A stretch of 64,000 nt of DNA. Source: Marivita sp. S6314 (GTDB taxonomy: Bacteria; Pseudomonadota; Alphaproteobacteria; Rhodobacterales; Rhodobacteraceae). Positions 8,857 through 18,955 of this stretch are shown here, in pieces. The DNA lies in assembly GCF_023015985.1 (NCBI RefSeq), contig NZ_JALKAO010000003.1, forward strand, positions 372,001 to 436,000, written 5' to 3'. Under the pieces are notes generated by a model that had not been told where the DNA came from, ran no database searches, and saw nothing but the letters and a program-made list of their open reading frames with translations. The first letter of the stretch is position 1; every line of letters begins with the position of its first letter. A program made the position numbers and the translations under genes.

Positions 8857-11013
8857 GTGTCTGCACGTACCTTTATCGCTGTGTTTTGTCTGGCCGTGAC
8901 AGCCCTTCTGTTTGGGGGGCGCGTCGTGCATGCCGATACGCTGGCGCATTTTCTGCCGGACCTGGCCGCCACGGATTTCGTTGCGGATGCCGATGGCTTT
9001 GGCGCGATTGATCCCGAAACCAAGCTGGCTCCTGTGTTGCGCGGCGGGGAAACCGTCGCCCATGTGTTCCTGACCTCTGATTTCGTTGGCACCACGGGGT
9101 ATTCCGGCAAACCCATACACGTGGTTGCCGGTATTGACGCGGACGCGCGCATCGTGGCGGCGCACCTGGTCGAACACTCTGAACCCATTGTTCTGATTGG
9201 CATTCCCAACAGCAAGATTACCGCGTTGACCGAAGGATATCGCGGGCTGGACCTGAAGAACGAAGTCGAACAGGGCGGCGCGGGACACGAGCTTGACATC
9301 ATCTCGGGTGCGACGGTCACCATCATGGTGATTGACGACAGCATCGTGCGCGCCGGGATCAAGGTCGCGCGGATGTTGTCACTGGGCGGTCTTGCCCCCG
9401 AAGTGGTCCAGCCCCGGCGCGAGATTGATCGCAGCAGCGATGCGACTGCGGATTGGATGACCCTGACCGGCGACGGATCGGTGCGGCAGTTGTCGCTGGA
9501 TGTGGGGCAGGTCAACCGCGCCTTCGAACAGTCTGGCGATGCAGAGGCGATCGCGCGCCCCGAACCCGGCGCGCCTGAAGAGACGTTTATCGAAATGACA
9601 GCCGCCTTGGTCAGCATCCCCGAGATCGGGCGCACCCTTCTGGGCGAGGCAGAATATGCCAATCTGGTCGAGTGGCTGGACGAGGGCGAAGAAGCGATCC
9701 TGGTGACCGGGCGCGGGCCGTATTCGTTCAAAGGGTCCGGCTATGTGCGGGGCGGGATTTTCGACCGCATCCAGTTGATCCAAGGCGACCGCGCGTTGCG
9801 CTTTTTTGACCGTGGACACAAACGGCTGGGCCGTCTGGCCCCTGCGGATGCGCCTGCTTTCACCGAACTTGATCTGTTCAAAATTCCGGCCGATGCCGAA
9901 TTTGACCCTGCCGCCCCGTGGCGTCTGCAACTGCTCGTGCAGCGCGCGACCGGTGCCGTAAGTAAGGCGTTCATCACGTCTGATCTGGGCTACCAATTGC
10001 CCGAACGCTTCATCAAACCGGCAACAGTGGTGCACCCCGAGGTGGCCGATGAAGCGGCTGCCAAAACAGCGCTGTGGCAGCGCGTGTGGCGCGACAAGAC
10101 AGTCGAGATCGGCGTGCTGATTGCCATGCTCACGACCCTGACCGGCATCTTCTTTTTCCAAAAGCAGGCCACCCGGAATGCCCGCGTATTCTATTGGCTG
10201 CGCATCGGGTTCCTGTCGGTTTCGCTGGTGTTCCTTGGCTGGATGACAAATGCGCAGCTGTCTGTTGTGAACCTCCTGGCGTTGGGCGGGGCCTTGCGCT
10301 CGGGCTTCAGCTGGGACGCGTTTCTGCTGGACCCGCTGGTGTTTATCCAGTGGTTCGCCATCGCCGCTGCGCTCTTGTTCTGGGGGCGCGGGGCCTATTG
10401 CGGCTGGTTGTGCCCGTTTGGCGCGTTGCAGGAACTGGCAAACAAGGTGGCGCGCGCGTTCAAGGTCCCGCAGGTCGAATTGCCCTGGGGTCTGCATGAA
10501 CGCCTTTGGCCTCTGAAATACATGATCTTTCTAGGCCTGCTTGGCGTTTCTTTTGCGTCCCTTCCCCGGGCTGAAGCGCTGGCCGAGGTCGAGCCGTTCA
10601 AGACCGCGATTATCCTCAAGTTCGCCCGCGACTGGCCGTTTGTCATCTTTGCCTTGGGGATCCTTGCCGTCGGTCTGTTCATCGAGCGGTTCTACTGCCG
10701 CTATATTTGCCCGCTGGGCGCGGCACTCGCGATCCCCGCGCGGATGCGGATGTTTGATTGGCTCAAACGCTATCGCGCCTGCGGCAACCCCTGTCACACC
10801 TGTGCCAATGAATGCCCGGTGCAGGCCATTCACCCGACGGGTGAGATCAACCCAAACGAATGTGTGAACTGCCTGCATTGTCAGGTTCTGTACCAGTCCG
10901 AAACGAAATGCCCGGAAGTCATCAGGCAACTGAAACGCCGGGCCAAGGCAAATGCGAGCGCAGATGCGTTGGACGCGTTTGCCAAGAAACCACCTGTTTT
11001 TGAAACATCATAA
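8857..11013 (+). CDS. nosR: NosR, membrane flavo-iron-sulfur protein for N2O reductase
   Basis: 718 residues from GTG 8857, nine bases after AAGGAG; an in-frame TTG at 8833 lacks a ribosome-binding site. A signal anchor is followed by a periplasmic FMN-binding domain with the flavinylation motif SGATVT (~150), then a transmembrane region carrying CGWLCPFG and CRYICPLG. The C-terminus is a cytoplasmic 2x[4Fe-4S] ferredoxin domain ([17 protein letters not shown]). NosR supplies electrons to NosZ and supports its maturation and expression. First gene of nosRZDFYLX; its FMN is expected to be attached by NosX. Confidence 0.95.
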   Translation: MSARTFIAVFCLAVTALLFGGRVVHADTLAHFLPDLAATDFVADADGFGAIDPETKLAPVLRGGETVAHVFLTSDFVGTTGYSGKPIHVVAGIDADARIVAAHLVEHSEPIVLIGIPNSKITALTEGYRGLDLKNEVEQGGAGHELDIISGATVTIMVIDDSIVRAGIKVARMLSLGGLAPEVVQPRREIDRSSDATADWMTLTGDGSVRQLSLDVGQVNRAFEQSGDAEAIARPEPGAPEETFIEMTAALVSIPEIGRTLLGEAEYANLVEWLDEGEEAILVTGRGPYSFKGSGYVRGGIFDRIQLIQGDRALRFFDRGHKRLGRLAPADAPAFTELDLFKIPADAEFDPAAPWRLQLLVQRATGAVSKAFITSDLGYQLPERFIKPATVVHPEVADEAAAKTALWQRVWRDKTVEIGVLIAMLTTLTGIFFFQKQATRNARVFYWLRIGFLSVSLVFLGWMTNAQLSVVNLLALGGALRSGFSWDAFLLDPLVFIQWFAIAAALLFWGRGAYCGWLCPFGALQELANKVARAFKVPQVELPWGLHERLWPLKYMIFLGLLGVSFASLPRAEALAEVEPFKTAIILKFARDWPFVIFALGILAVGLFIERFYCRYICPLGAALAIPARMRMFDWLKRYRACGNPCHTCANECPVQAIHPTGEINPNECVNCLHCQVLYQSETKCPEVIRQLKRRAKANASADALDAFAKKPPVFETS

Positions 11014-11026
11014 GAAGGAGACCACC

Positions 11027-12943
11027 ATGTCAGAAGAGGACCGCAAAGCACAAATGCGTCTGAACAGACGTCAGCTTATGGGAGCCACAGCCGGAGGCGC
11101 CGCACTTGCCGCTGCCGGTGGTGCCGGATTGCTGGGAAGCGCCGGAAGCGCGCAAGCCGCCGAGGGGCATTTCAATCTCGCTCCTGGAGAACTGGATGAG
11201 TATTATGGCTTCTGGTCGTCCGGCCAGACCGGTGAAGTGCGCATCCTGGGGTTCCCGTCCATGCGCGAACTCATGCGTATTCCGGTGTTCAACCGCTGTT
11301 CCGCAACCGGTTGGGGCCAGACCAACGAAAGCCTTCAGGTTCTCACCGAAGGTCTGCTGCCGGAAACCAAGGAAATGCTCGCCAAGCGGGGCATGAAAAC
11401 CTACGACAACGGCGATTTGCACCACCCGCATATGTCGTTCACCGATGGCACCTATGACGGGCGCTACATCTTTGCGAATGACAAGGCCAACACCCGTGTC
11501 GCGCGCATTCGCTGTGACGTGATGAAATGCGACAAGATCATCGAGATCCCGAATGCGCAGGACATCCACGGCATGCGGCCGCAAAAGTACCCGCGCACGG
11601 GCTATGTCTTTGCCAATGGCGAACACGAGGCACCGCTGGTCAATGACGGGTCAATCCTCGACAATCCAGAAGAATACGTGAACATCTTCACCGCCATTGA
11701 CGGCGATGAAATGAAAGTCGCGTGGCAGGTGATCGTGTCGGGCAACCTCGACAATTGCGACGCCGATTATCAGGGCAAGTACGCGTTCGCCACGTCCTAC
11801 AACTCGGAAATGGGCATGAACCTGGCCGAGATGACCGAGAACGAAATGGACCACTGCGTTGTCTTCAACATCAAGGCCATCGAAGCGGCGGTCGAGGCGG
11901 GTGAAGGCCAGGTCCTCAAAGGCGTACGTGTGCTGGATGGGCGCAAGAGCGCGAACAGCCAGTTCACCCGCTACATCCCGATCCCGAACAGCCCGCATGG
12001 CTGTAACGCGGCTCCGGACAAGAAGCACATCGTCATCAACGGTAAGCTGTCACCCACCGTGTCGGTGATCGACGTGACCAAGGTGGATGCGCTGTTTGAC
12101 AGCGATGCAGACCCCCGCAGCGCGATTGTGGCTGAACCCGAACTGGGCCTTGGCCCGCTTCACACGGCGTTCGATGGCAAGGGCAACTGCTTCACCACGC
12201 TCTTCCTCGACAGCCAGGTGGCCAAGTGGAACATGGACAAGGCGATCGAGGCCTATGCCGGTGCGGATGTGGATCCGATCATCTCCAAGGTCGATGTGCA
12301 TTACCAGCCGGGCCACAACTCGACCTCGATGGGTGAAACTGCCGAAGCCGATGGCAAATGGCTGATTTCGATGAACAAGTTCTCGAAAGACAGGTTCCTG
12401 AACACCGGACCGTTGAAGCCCGAGAACGAACAGCTCATCGATATCTCAAGCGACGAGATGAAGGTGGTCCATGACGGTCCGACCTTTGCCGAACCGCATG
12501 ACAGTATCATCGTGCATGCATCCAAGGTGAACCCGGTCAACGTCTGGAGCCGTGACGACCCAAGCTGGGAAGCGGCGCGCCAACAGGCGGCTGCGGATGG
12601 TGTCAGCCTTGAGGATGGCCACCCCGAACCGATCCGGGACGGCAACAAGGTGCGGGTCTACATGTATTCGATCGCACCCGAATTCAGCCTTGAGAAGTTC
12701 ACCGTGAAGCAGGGGGACGAGGTTACGATCTATGTCACCAACCTGGACGATATCGACGACGTGACCCACGGGTTCTGCCTGTCGAACCACGGTGTCGCGA
12801 TGGAGGTTGGGCCTCAGCAAACCGCGTCGATCACCTTCACGGCCGACCGTCCGGGCGTGCACTGGTACTATTGCCAGTGGTTCTGTCACGCGCTCCACAT
12901 GGAGATGCGCGGCCGTATGTTCGTCGAACCACGGGCGACCTGA
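11027..12943 (+). CDS. nosZ: Nitrous-oxide reductase, clade I (Tat type)
   Basis: 638 residues from ATG 11027 (AAGGAG upstream). A twin-arginine signal (LNRRQLMG, Arg14-15) exports the folded enzyme, which marks clade I. The seven-bladed propeller includes DLHHPHMS and other His residues for the CuZ cluster. The C-terminal cupredoxin has the CuA motif with Cys616, Trp618, Cys620, His624 and Met627. It reduces N2O to N2 in the periplasm. 13 bp after nosR and 3 bp before nosD. Confidence 0.98.
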   Translation: MSEEDRKAQMRLNRRQLMGATAGGAALAAAGGAGLLGSAGSAQAAEGHFNLAPGELDEYYGFWSSGQTGEVRILGFPSMRELMRIPVFNRCSATGWGQTNESLQVLTEGLLPETKEMLAKRGMKTYDNGDLHHPHMSFTDGTYDGRYIFANDKANTRVARIRCDVMKCDKIIEIPNAQDIHGMRPQKYPRTGYVFANGEHEAPLVNDGSILDNPEEYVNIFTAIDGDEMKVAWQVIVSGNLDNCDADYQGKYAFATSYNSEMGMNLAEMTENEMDHCVVFNIKAIEAAVEAGEGQVLKGVRVLDGRKSANSQFTRYIPIPNSPHGCNAAPDKKHIVINGKLSPTVSVIDVTKVDALFDSDADPRSAIVAEPELGLGPLHTAFDGKGNCFTTLFLDSQVAKWNMDKAIEAYAGADVDPIISKVDVHYQPGHNSTSMGETAEADGKWLISMNKFSKDRFLNTGPLKPENEQLIDISSDEMKVVHDGPTFAEPHDSIIVHASKVNPVNVWSRDDPSWEAARQQAAADGVSLEDGHPEPIRDGNKVRVYMYSIAPEFSLEKFTVKQGDEVTIYVTNLDDIDDVTHGFCLSNHGVAMEVGPQQTASITFTADRPGVHWYYCQWFCHALHMEMRGRMFVEPRAT

Positions 12944-12946
12944 TCC

Positions 12947-14191
12947 ATGAAGCTGTTGAGGGCGTTTCTCTTGTTCCTGACCGTCGCCGGCACATCGCTG
13001 GCGGAGGGCACGCCCTTGCAGCCATTGGTCGACGCCGCAGAACCGGGCGCGGTCCTGCGGCTGTCACCGGGCCTTTACGACGGCCCGGTGGTGATTTCGC
13101 ACCCGCTCACTCTGCTGGGTGGCAAAGACGTACAGGTTGTCGGACCGGGCGTTGGGTCGGTCGTGACAATTGATGCGCTTGAGGTGCGTGTTGAAGGCCT
13201 TCAAATCAGCGGATCGGGCGACGATCACGAAAACAAGGACGCCGGTATCCGGCTCTTGAAAGGGGCCAAGGGCGCGGTTGTGCGGGGGAACACCCTGCAG
13301 GGCAACCTTTACGGCATCGACGTGCATGGCGCGAAAGACGCGCAGATTATCGGCAATGTCATCGAAGGCCGTCAGGGCCACCGCATGAACCAGCGCGGAA
13401 ACGGTGTCTACCTGTGGAACGCGGCTGGCACGGTTGTTGAAGGCAATGACATGCGCTGGGGGCGTGACGGGATCTTCGTGAACACGTCCAAGCGCAACGT
13501 GTTCAAAGGCAACCGCTTTCGTGACCTGCGCTTTGCGGTGCATTACATGTACGCCAATGACAGCGAAGTGTCGGGCAACCTGTCGATTGGCAATCACCTT
13601 GGCTTTGCGGTGATGTATTCGCGAAATGTTAAGGTGCTCGACAACATCTCTATCGGCGACCGCGATCATGGCGTGATGCTGAATTTTACCAACCGGTCAA
13701 AAGTGCAGGGCAACTACGTGCAGGACGGGGCCAAGAAATGCCTGTTTGTCTACAACGCGCATCAAAACGAAATCAGTGGCAACCGGTTTGAACGGTGCGG
13801 GATCGGCATCCATTTCACCGCCGGGTCCGAACGTAATGACGTGATCGGCAACGCCTTTATCGGCAACCGCACACAGGTCAAATATGTCTCGACCAAATGG
13901 CTGGACTGGGCGGTGGACGGGCAGGGCAATTACTGGTCCGATTTCGTGGCCACCGATCTTGATGGCAATGGCATTGCCGATGGCACCTACCGGCCCAATG
14001 ACACGATTGATCAGGTGCTCTGGCAACAACCCGCCGCACGGCTCTTGCTCGGATCACCGGCGGTGCAGCTTGTGCAATGGGCGCAGTCGGCGTTTCCGGC
14101 GCTGACACCGGGCGGGGTGATGGACACCGCGCCACTGATGCAACCGGTTGAGATTTCGGTGCCGGATTGGGGGACTGACTATGACGGATAA
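12947..14191 (+). CDS. nosD: NosD, periplasmic beta-helix copper-cluster assembly protein
   Basis: 414 residues with a signal peptide (first ~20). The body is a right-handed beta-helix of repeated rungs such as VVRGNTLQGNLYGIDVHGA and VVEGNDMRWGRDGIFVNT (carbohydrate-binding/CASH fold). NosD works with NosF and NosY to complete the CuZ centre of NosZ. Starts 3 bp after the nosZ stop and overlaps nosF by 11 bp. Confidence 0.96.
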   Translation: MKLLRAFLLFLTVAGTSLAEGTPLQPLVDAAEPGAVLRLSPGLYDGPVVISHPLTLLGGKDVQVVGPGVGSVVTIDALEVRVEGLQISGSGDDHENKDAGIRLLKGAKGAVVRGNTLQGNLYGIDVHGAKDAQIIGNVIEGRQGHRMNQRGNGVYLWNAAGTVVEGNDMRWGRDGIFVNTSKRNVFKGNRFRDLRFAVHYMYANDSEVSGNLSIGNHLGFAVMYSRNVKVLDNISIGDRDHGVMLNFTNRSKVQGNYVQDGAKKCLFVYNAHQNEISGNRFERCGIGIHFTAGSERNDVIGNAFIGNRTQVKYVSTKWLDWAVDGQGNYWSDFVATDLDGNGIADGTYRPNDTIDQVLWQQPAARLLLGSPAVQLVQWAQSAFPALTPGGVMDTAPLMQPVEISVPDWGTDYDG

Positions 14192-15083
14192 CGCTGTTCT
14201 GAACGTATCGGGGCTGACCCGCCGGTTCAATGGCACCGGTGGTATCTCGGACGTGACCCTGCGTGTTGCAGCAGGCGAACGCGTAGCGCTTCTGGGTCAC
14301 AACGGTGCGGGCAAGTCCACCCTGATGAAAGCGGTCCTAGGGCTGTTGCCCGTCGACAGGGGGTCGACCTCTATCGCGGGGCACGCCCTGGGCTCTGCCG
14401 AGGCACGGGCCGCTGTGGCGTACCTGCCCGAGGCGGTTGCCTTTCACCCCGCGTTGACCGGGCGCGAGCAATTGCGGCTTTTTGCGAAGCTGGCACAGGT
14501 GCCGCGCAAAGAGGCGGATGATCTTCTGGATCGTGTCGGCCTTGCCGATGCGGCGGACCGGCGGATCGGAACCTATTCCAAGGGTATGCGCCAGCGGCTT
14601 GGCATGGCGCAGGTCTTTCTGGGCAAACCCGCCCTTGCCTTGCTCGACGAGCCGACAAGCGGGCTTGACCCAATTGCGCGGCACGACCTTTACGCCTTGA
14701 TCGACGCGCTGGCCGCCGAAGGCACCGGTGTGATGATCGCATCGCACGCCCTGACCGAGATTGAGGCCCGCACCGACCGCATCGCGATCCTGCGTCAAGG
14801 GCAGGTGGTTGCGGATGCCCCGCTGTCAGAACTGTTTGCCCGCGCGCAACTGCCGATCCGCATCCGGCTCGAAGCGCCGGGCGACGCAAGCGCATTGTTC
14901 GAACGGTTCGGTGGTCATCGTATCAACGGGGCGCGTGTCGAGTTTTCGGTCACGGCCGACAACAAGATGGCCCGCTTGGCCGAAGTGACGGCGCTGGGCA
15001 CTGCGGTGCGGGATCTCGAAATCATCCCGCCATCGCTTGAAACGCTCTATCGCCACTATTCGCAACAGGGAGAGCCGTCATGA
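14181..15083 (+). CDS. nosF: NosF, ABC transporter ATP-binding protein for NosZ maturation
   Basis: 300 residues from ATG 14181. Walker A GHNGAGKST, signature YSKGMRQRLGMAQ, Walker B LALLDEPTSGLDP and H-loop SHAL, followed by a C-terminal ~75-residue extension. Pairs with NosY to drive the NosD-dependent step of CuZ assembly. Overlaps nosD by 11 bp and nosY by 4 bp. Confidence 0.96.
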   Translation: MTDNAVLNVSGLTRRFNGTGGISDVTLRVAAGERVALLGHNGAGKSTLMKAVLGLLPVDRGSTSIAGHALGSAEARAAVAYLPEAVAFHPALTGREQLRLFAKLAQVPRKEADDLLDRVGLADAADRRIGTYSKGMRQRLGMAQVFLGKPALALLDEPTSGLDPIARHDLYALIDALAAEGTGVMIASHALTEIEARTDRIAILRQGQVVADAPLSELFARAQLPIRIRLEAPGDASALFERFGGHRINGARVEFSVTADNKMARLAEVTALGTAVRDLEIIPPSLETLYRHYSQQGEPS

Positions 15084-15907
15084 GTCCCGGTCGCGTCCTT
15101 GCCATCGCTGAAACCGAATTCCGCATCCTGCGCCGCAACCGGTGGCTCTTCATCGCAACCGCGCTGCTGTCTGTCTTTGCACTGGCGCTCACGATCTCCG
15201 GCGCGTCCACATCCGGTGCGCTGGGTGTTGACCTGCTGACCATCTCGGTTGCGTCAATGACCACGCTTGCGGTGTACCTTGTGCCATTGGTTGCGCTTCT
15301 GATGTCGTTCGAGGCCATTGCAGGAGACGCGGAACGCGGGTCATTGGCGCTTCTCTTGACCTACCCGGTGTCGCGCGGAACGCTTTTGCTGGGCAAGTTC
15401 GTGGCCCATGTCGCAGGTCTTGCGATCGCGGTGGTGATCGGTTTTGGCCTGACCGGAGTTGTCGCGTTTGCAATGGGTGGCGCGGGACCAGAGAGTGGTC
15501 TGGCGTTGCTGCGGTTGATGGCGGGATCAATCCTGCTGGGGGCCGCCTTTCTGGCCTTCGGATATGTTGTTTCGGGGTTCAGCCGGTCCGTGGCCGCCGC
15601 AGCTGGCGGGGCGGGATTTGTCTGGCTGATCCTTGTGGTGCTCTACGATCTGGTGCTGCTGGCCATGGTGATCTGGGACAATGGCGGCGCGTTCAGCCGT
15701 CAGGTGTTCCCGTGGGTGCTGGCCGCAAACCCGGCGGATGCGTTGCGCCTGTTCAGCGTCACCGCCTCAACAGAGCAGGCCTTGGCCACCGGCATGGGCG
15801 CTGCCGCCAACGCATTGCCACAAGGTGTCGCGTTGCTGTCGTTGCTGCTGTGGCCCGTCGCGGGCCTGATGCTGGCGCGGCTTGTTTTTGGACGGAGGGT
15901 TCCATGA
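15080..15907 (+). CDS. nosY: NosY, ABC transporter permease for NosZ maturation
   Basis: 275 residues, ABC-2 type permease with about six membrane segments. The start RVLAIAETEFRILRRNRW and the motif GDAERGSLALLLTYPVSRGTLLLGK are typical of NosY. It is the membrane part of the NosDFY complex. ATGA overlaps on both sides (nosF and nosL). Confidence 0.95.
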   Translation: MSPGRVLAIAETEFRILRRNRWLFIATALLSVFALALTISGASTSGALGVDLLTISVASMTTLAVYLVPLVALLMSFEAIAGDAERGSLALLLTYPVSRGTLLLGKFVAHVAGLAIAVVIGFGLTGVVAFAMGGAGPESGLALLRLMAGSILLGAAFLAFGYVVSGFSRSVAAAAGGAGFVWLILVVLYDLVLLAMVIWDNGGAFSRQVFPWVLAANPADALRLFSVTASTEQALATGMGAAANALPQGVALLSLLLWPVAGLMLARLVFGRRVP

Positions 15908-16422
15908 AACCTGTGCTTTACGTGCTGATCCCACTGCTTGCCCTGACCGCGTGCAAGGAAGACCTGGCCGAGGCGCCGGATCCGATGCCGCTCACGGCAG
16001 AGAACGTTGCGCATTACTGCATGATGAACATCTCGGAACATCCCGGCCCAAAGGCGCAGATTTTCCTGAGCGGTATGCCCGACCCGATCTTCTTTGCGCA
16101 GGTCCGGGATGCGTTCACCTACATCGCCAGCGCTGAACAGGATGGATATATCGCCGCGATCTACGTCAACGACATGTCCACGGTCGCCTGGGAAGCGCCC
16201 GGTGCGGACAATTGGATCAAGGCTGACACCGCGCATTACGTGATTGGGTCCGGCAAGGTCGGTGGCATGGGCGCGCCAGAGCTGGTGCCATTTTCCGACG
16301 CCGACAGTGCGGCGGAGTTTATGCAGACCTATGGGGGCACGATGTACCGAATGGATGCTGTTCCCGAACAGGCGTTTCTTGCACCGGTAGAGCTGGTGTT
16401 CCGGCAGGAGGATAACGGATGA
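15904..16422 (+). CDS. nosL: NosL, outer-leaflet copper chaperone lipoprotein
   Basis: 172 residues from ATG 15904. Lipoprotein signal with lipobox LLALTAC (Cys ~18). The Cys-Met-Met motif (HYCMMN) binds Cu(I), and the C-terminal half carries MDAVPEQAF. NosL delivers copper to the NosDFY/NosZ assembly site. Overlaps nosY and nosX by 4 bp each. Confidence 0.95.
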   Translation: MKPVLYVLIPLLALTACKEDLAEAPDPMPLTAENVAHYCMMNISEHPGPKAQIFLSGMPDPIFFAQVRDAFTYIASAEQDGYIAAIYVNDMSTVAWEAPGADNWIKADTAHYVIGSGKVGGMGAPELVPFSDADSAAEFMQTYGGTMYRMDAVPEQAFLAPVELVFRQEDNG

Positions 16423-17321
16423 CACATGCTGTTTTCACGCGCCGCCGCGTGCTGCAGATCGCGGCGGCGGTTCCGTTGGCAGGGCTCGGCGCAACCGCTC
16501 GCGCGGCAGCACCAGTGGCGCAATGGCACGGCGTCGCATTGGGAGCGCAATCGCAGATCCTGATCGCGGGTCTGGATGCGCAAGAGGCCGCACCTGTTTT
16601 TGCAACGGTTCAGGACGAAATCGCACGGCTTGAGGCGGTGTTCAGCCTGTATCAAAGCCGGTCCGAACTGTCGCGACTGAACGCAACCGGCGGTCTTGCG
16701 GACCCGTCGCCGGATCTTCTGACCGTGCTCAGCCTGTCCCGCGCCGTCTGGACCGCGTCGCTTGGGGCGTTTGATCCCAGCATTCAACCACTCTGGCAGG
16801 CCCGCGCGGCAGGTGTCGAACCTCCCTTGCTCGGCCATGATCTGGGCAGTCTGCGCCTATCGGCAAACCGGGTTTCGCTTGCCCCCGGAATGGCATTGAC
16901 GCTGAACGGGATTGCGCAGGGCTATATCACCGACAAGGTGGCAAAGCTGCTGCGCGATCAGGGGCTGACCGATGTCATCGTCAATGCAGGCGAACAATAT
17001 GCGATGGGCGCGCGCCCTGATGGCACGCCGTGGCAGGTGGGTATTTCCGACCCTGCCGACGGGCTTGTCTCGCAGGTGTCGCTTACGGATCGTGCCCTTG
17101 CGACGTCGTCCATCCAGGGCACGCTTTTGAACGAAGACCAAGGGCATATCATAGATGCGCGCACCGGACTGTCCGCCACGCAATGGTCCACGATCAGTAT
17201 GCTGCATGACAGCGCCGCGGTTGCAGACGCGCTGTCGACTGCGGCCTGCTGCCTGACTACAGAAGAAACAGCGGACATGCTGACGCATTTCGCGGACGCG
17301 CAGATCGCTTATCGCGCCTAG
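16419..17321 (+). CDS. nosX: NosX, FAD:protein FMN transferase (ApbE family)
   Basis: 300 residues with a twin-arginine-like signal (TRRRVLQIAAA) and an ApbE fold: FSLYQSRSELSRLN near the start, LNGIAQGYITDKV and VIVNAGEQYAMG in the middle, and HIIDARTG near the C-terminus. It transfers FMN from FAD to a Thr of NosR in the periplasm. Last gene of the nos operon. Its 3' end overlaps the convergent regulator gene by 4 bp. Confidence 0.94.
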   Translation: MTHAVFTRRRVLQIAAAVPLAGLGATARAAAPVAQWHGVALGAQSQILIAGLDAQEAAPVFATVQDEIARLEAVFSLYQSRSELSRLNATGGLADPSPDLLTVLSLSRAVWTASLGAFDPSIQPLWQARAAGVEPPLLGHDLGSLRLSANRVSLAPGMALTLNGIAQGYITDKVAKLLRDQGLTDVIVNAGEQYAMGARPDGTPWQVGISDPADGLVSQVSLTDRALATSSIQGTLLNEDQGHIIDARTGLSATQWSTISMLHDSAAVADALSTAACCLTTEETADMLTHFADAQIAYRA

Positions 17322-18016
17322 GCGCAGGGTCTGGCGGCGACGTCCCGCAGACGCGCGATGTCGTCGATCTGAATCCGCTGCCCCTTGTTGATCACGCCGT
17401 GTTTTTTCAACTCGTTGAAAATCCGCGACAATTGTTGTGGGCTGGTCCCAAGCTTGGCGGCGATCATGGACTTGCTGTAGGGCAGGGTGATTTCGGTGCT
17501 GCCCTCCTTGACTGTTACCAGGTCAAGCAGGAACACAGCCAGCCGTTCGCGGATGGTCGTCGTTTTCAGAACCTCCACCTCGTCCACAAGGACGTGCAGC
17601 TTGTAGTGCAAGGCAGCAAGCGTCCGGGCGAGCGTGTTGCGATTGCTTTGCATCACATCAAGCACAAGCGCGGCGCGAATGCACAGCACGCGCAGTTTCG
17701 TCATGGCCTGCGCCGAGGCCGGATACGGCTTGCCCACCAAGGCCGCCACCTCGGCAAGGCTGTCGCCCTTTTCGAATACGGCAATCAACGTGTGTGATCC
17801 GTCTTTGCCATCGCGTGCGATCTGCGCGCTGCCCTCCAGGATCAGGTACAGATCGACGGCTGGGTCGCCTTGCAGAAACAGGTAGTCCAACCGATCCAGT
17901 GTCTTGACCACACCCGAGGCAAGCAGGCCGCTCAGCTCTTCTTCGGACATGGCACCGCACAAGACAGATTGTCGCAGAACGTCGCGATCTTGCTCCGACA
18001 GAAACGTCGCGTCCAT
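17318..18016 (-). CDS. Crp/Fnr family regulator, NNR/DNR-like (regulator A)
   Basis: 232 residues from ATG 18016, which has AAAGGAC upstream; the longer open frame to 18205 would read through both boxes in the divergent region. An N-terminal cyclic-nucleotide-like beta-barrel (~20-120), a dimerisation helix (~130-150) and a C-terminal winged HTH (~175-210). Only Cys20 lies near the N-terminus, so the FNR iron-sulfur signature is missing; this fits the NO-responsive, heme-dependent NNR/DNR group. The recognition helix reads SPQQLSRIF, with Gln194 where FNR has Glu in ExxSR. Located between the nos and nor-nir blocks, so a role in denitrification control is likely. Confidence 0.88.
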   Translation of the reverse strand: MDATFLSEQDRDVLRQSVLCGAMSEEELSGLLASGVVKTLDRLDYLFLQGDPAVDLYLILEGSAQIARDGKDGSHTLIAVFEKGDSLAEVAALVGKPYPASAQAMTKLRVLCIRAALVLDVMQSNRNTLARTLAALHYKLHVLVDEVEVLKTTTIRERLAVFLLDLVTVKEGSTEITLPYSKSMIAAKLGTSPQQLSRIFNELKKHGVINKGQRIQIDDIARLRDVAARPCA

Positions 18017-18074
18017 GGGTTTTGTCCTTTGTATAACGGTGGGTTCAGTATCCACATGCGCAGCAAAAAGCGCC

Positions 18075-18088
18075 TTAACGCAAATCAA
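18075..18088. promoter_or_regulatory. FNR-like box upstream of regulator A
   Basis: Read on the minus strand: TTGAT-TTGC-GTTAA. One half is the canonical FNR half-site. Centre ~65 bp before the regulator A start, a good position for activation. Suggests control by FnrL or cross-control by a sister regulator. Confidence 0.6.
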
Positions 18089-18125
18089 TCGGAAGTAGGA
18101 GGATAGACGATTATTTCGCGTTGTT

Positions 18126-18139
18126 TTGAGAAAACTCAA
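18126..18139. promoter_or_regulatory. Perfect palindrome of FNR class, TTGAG type
   Basis: TTGAG-AAAA-CTCAA, perfect and extended by one A/T pair on each side. Lies about midway between the two divergent regulator genes (centre 116 bp from one start, 121 bp from the other). The fifth position (G) differs from the TTGAT/TTGAC half-sites at the other boxes. Confidence 0.55.
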
Positions 18140-18253
18140 AGACAGCGCGTGAAGAAAATTATCGTATGGTTCCAAGGTCTTTTTCCTGGGAGCGGGGAGA
18201 ATCACTGCTCAGCGATCCAGCCAGATCGTTGTGGGAACAAAGGATACTGAAAC

Positions 18254-18955
18254 ATGGTGAGCATGTTTGAAACGGCGTGTAACGCCGCCATTTTTCGACG
18301 TGTACCGCCGGACAACCTGAAGAACCTGATCAAGCAATCTTCGCTGCGACGCATGGATCGCGGGGCTTCGGTCTATCTTCAGGGGGAAGCGGCGCACAGC
18401 CTTTTCGTGGTTGTCGAAGGATGGATCAAAACCTACCGCATGACCCCATGCGGCAACGAAGCCGTCGTGGGTGTCTTCACCAAAAGCGACACCTTCGGGG
18501 AAGAGGCCGCACTGGGGGAAGGGCGGTTCTTGTCGGGTGCCGAGGCCGTGTCCAGCGCGAAGGTTGTGCAGATTGATGCACGCCTGCTGACCAATGCGAT
18601 GTCCGATAACCTTGAACTGTGTCAGTCCATGCTGTCCGGCGCATTGGAGAACAATCGGTGCCTGGTGCAGCATGTGGAACAGTTGAAATCGCACACCGGC
18701 GGTCAGCGCATCGCCGATTTCCTGTTGTCATTGTGCGATGGCAGGTCCGGCAATTGCACGGTGGTGCTGCCTTATGACAAGGTCCTTATCGCGGCATGGT
18801 TGGGCATGAAACCTGAATCCCTGTCTCGTGCGTTCCGGCGGCTTAAGGATTATGGCGTGACCATCAAGAAAGATCGCGCCGTGATCGAATCGGTTGAACG
18901 CTTGCTGAACTATGCGGATGAAGATCCCGCCCAAGCATGGAGTGCGCGCCAATGA
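18254..18955 (+). CDS. Crp/Fnr family regulator, NNR/DNR-like (regulator B)
   Basis: 233 residues from ATG 18254 (AAAGGAT upstream). Effector barrel (~15-115) with YLQGEAAHSLFVVVEGWIK, a long dimer helix (~120-150), and HTH with recognition helix KPESLSRAFRRL, which keeps the Glu188-x2-Ser191-Arg192 pattern of FNR. There is no N-terminal cysteine cluster, so it is not an O2-sensing FNR; DNR/NNR-type NO sensing is the likely role from family and position. Its stop overlaps the start of the DUF4202 gene (ATGA), so the two are translated together. Confidence 0.88.
   Translation: MVSMFETACNAAIFRRVPPDNLKNLIKQSSLRRMDRGASVYLQGEAAHSLFVVVEGWIKTYRMTPCGNEAVVGVFTKSDTFGEEAALGEGRFLSGAEAVSSAKVVQIDARLLTNAMSDNLELCQSMLSGALENNRCLVQHVEQLKSHTGGQRIADFLLSLCDGRSGNCTVVLPYDKVLIAAWLGMKPESLSRAFRRLKDYGVTIKKDRAVIESVERLLNYADEDPAQAWSARQ

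Noticed and set aside
8133-9731. Long minus-strand ORF (532 codons) across the end of nnrS and the start of nosR
   Set aside because: It lies opposite two well-supported genes, has Ser/Arg/Pro-rich low-complexity composition and no motif. High-GC antisense artefact.
18017-18205. Longer start for regulator A
   Set aside because: It would run through both FNR-type boxes, and the extra residues do not look like the family; ATG 18016 has a good ribosome-binding site.
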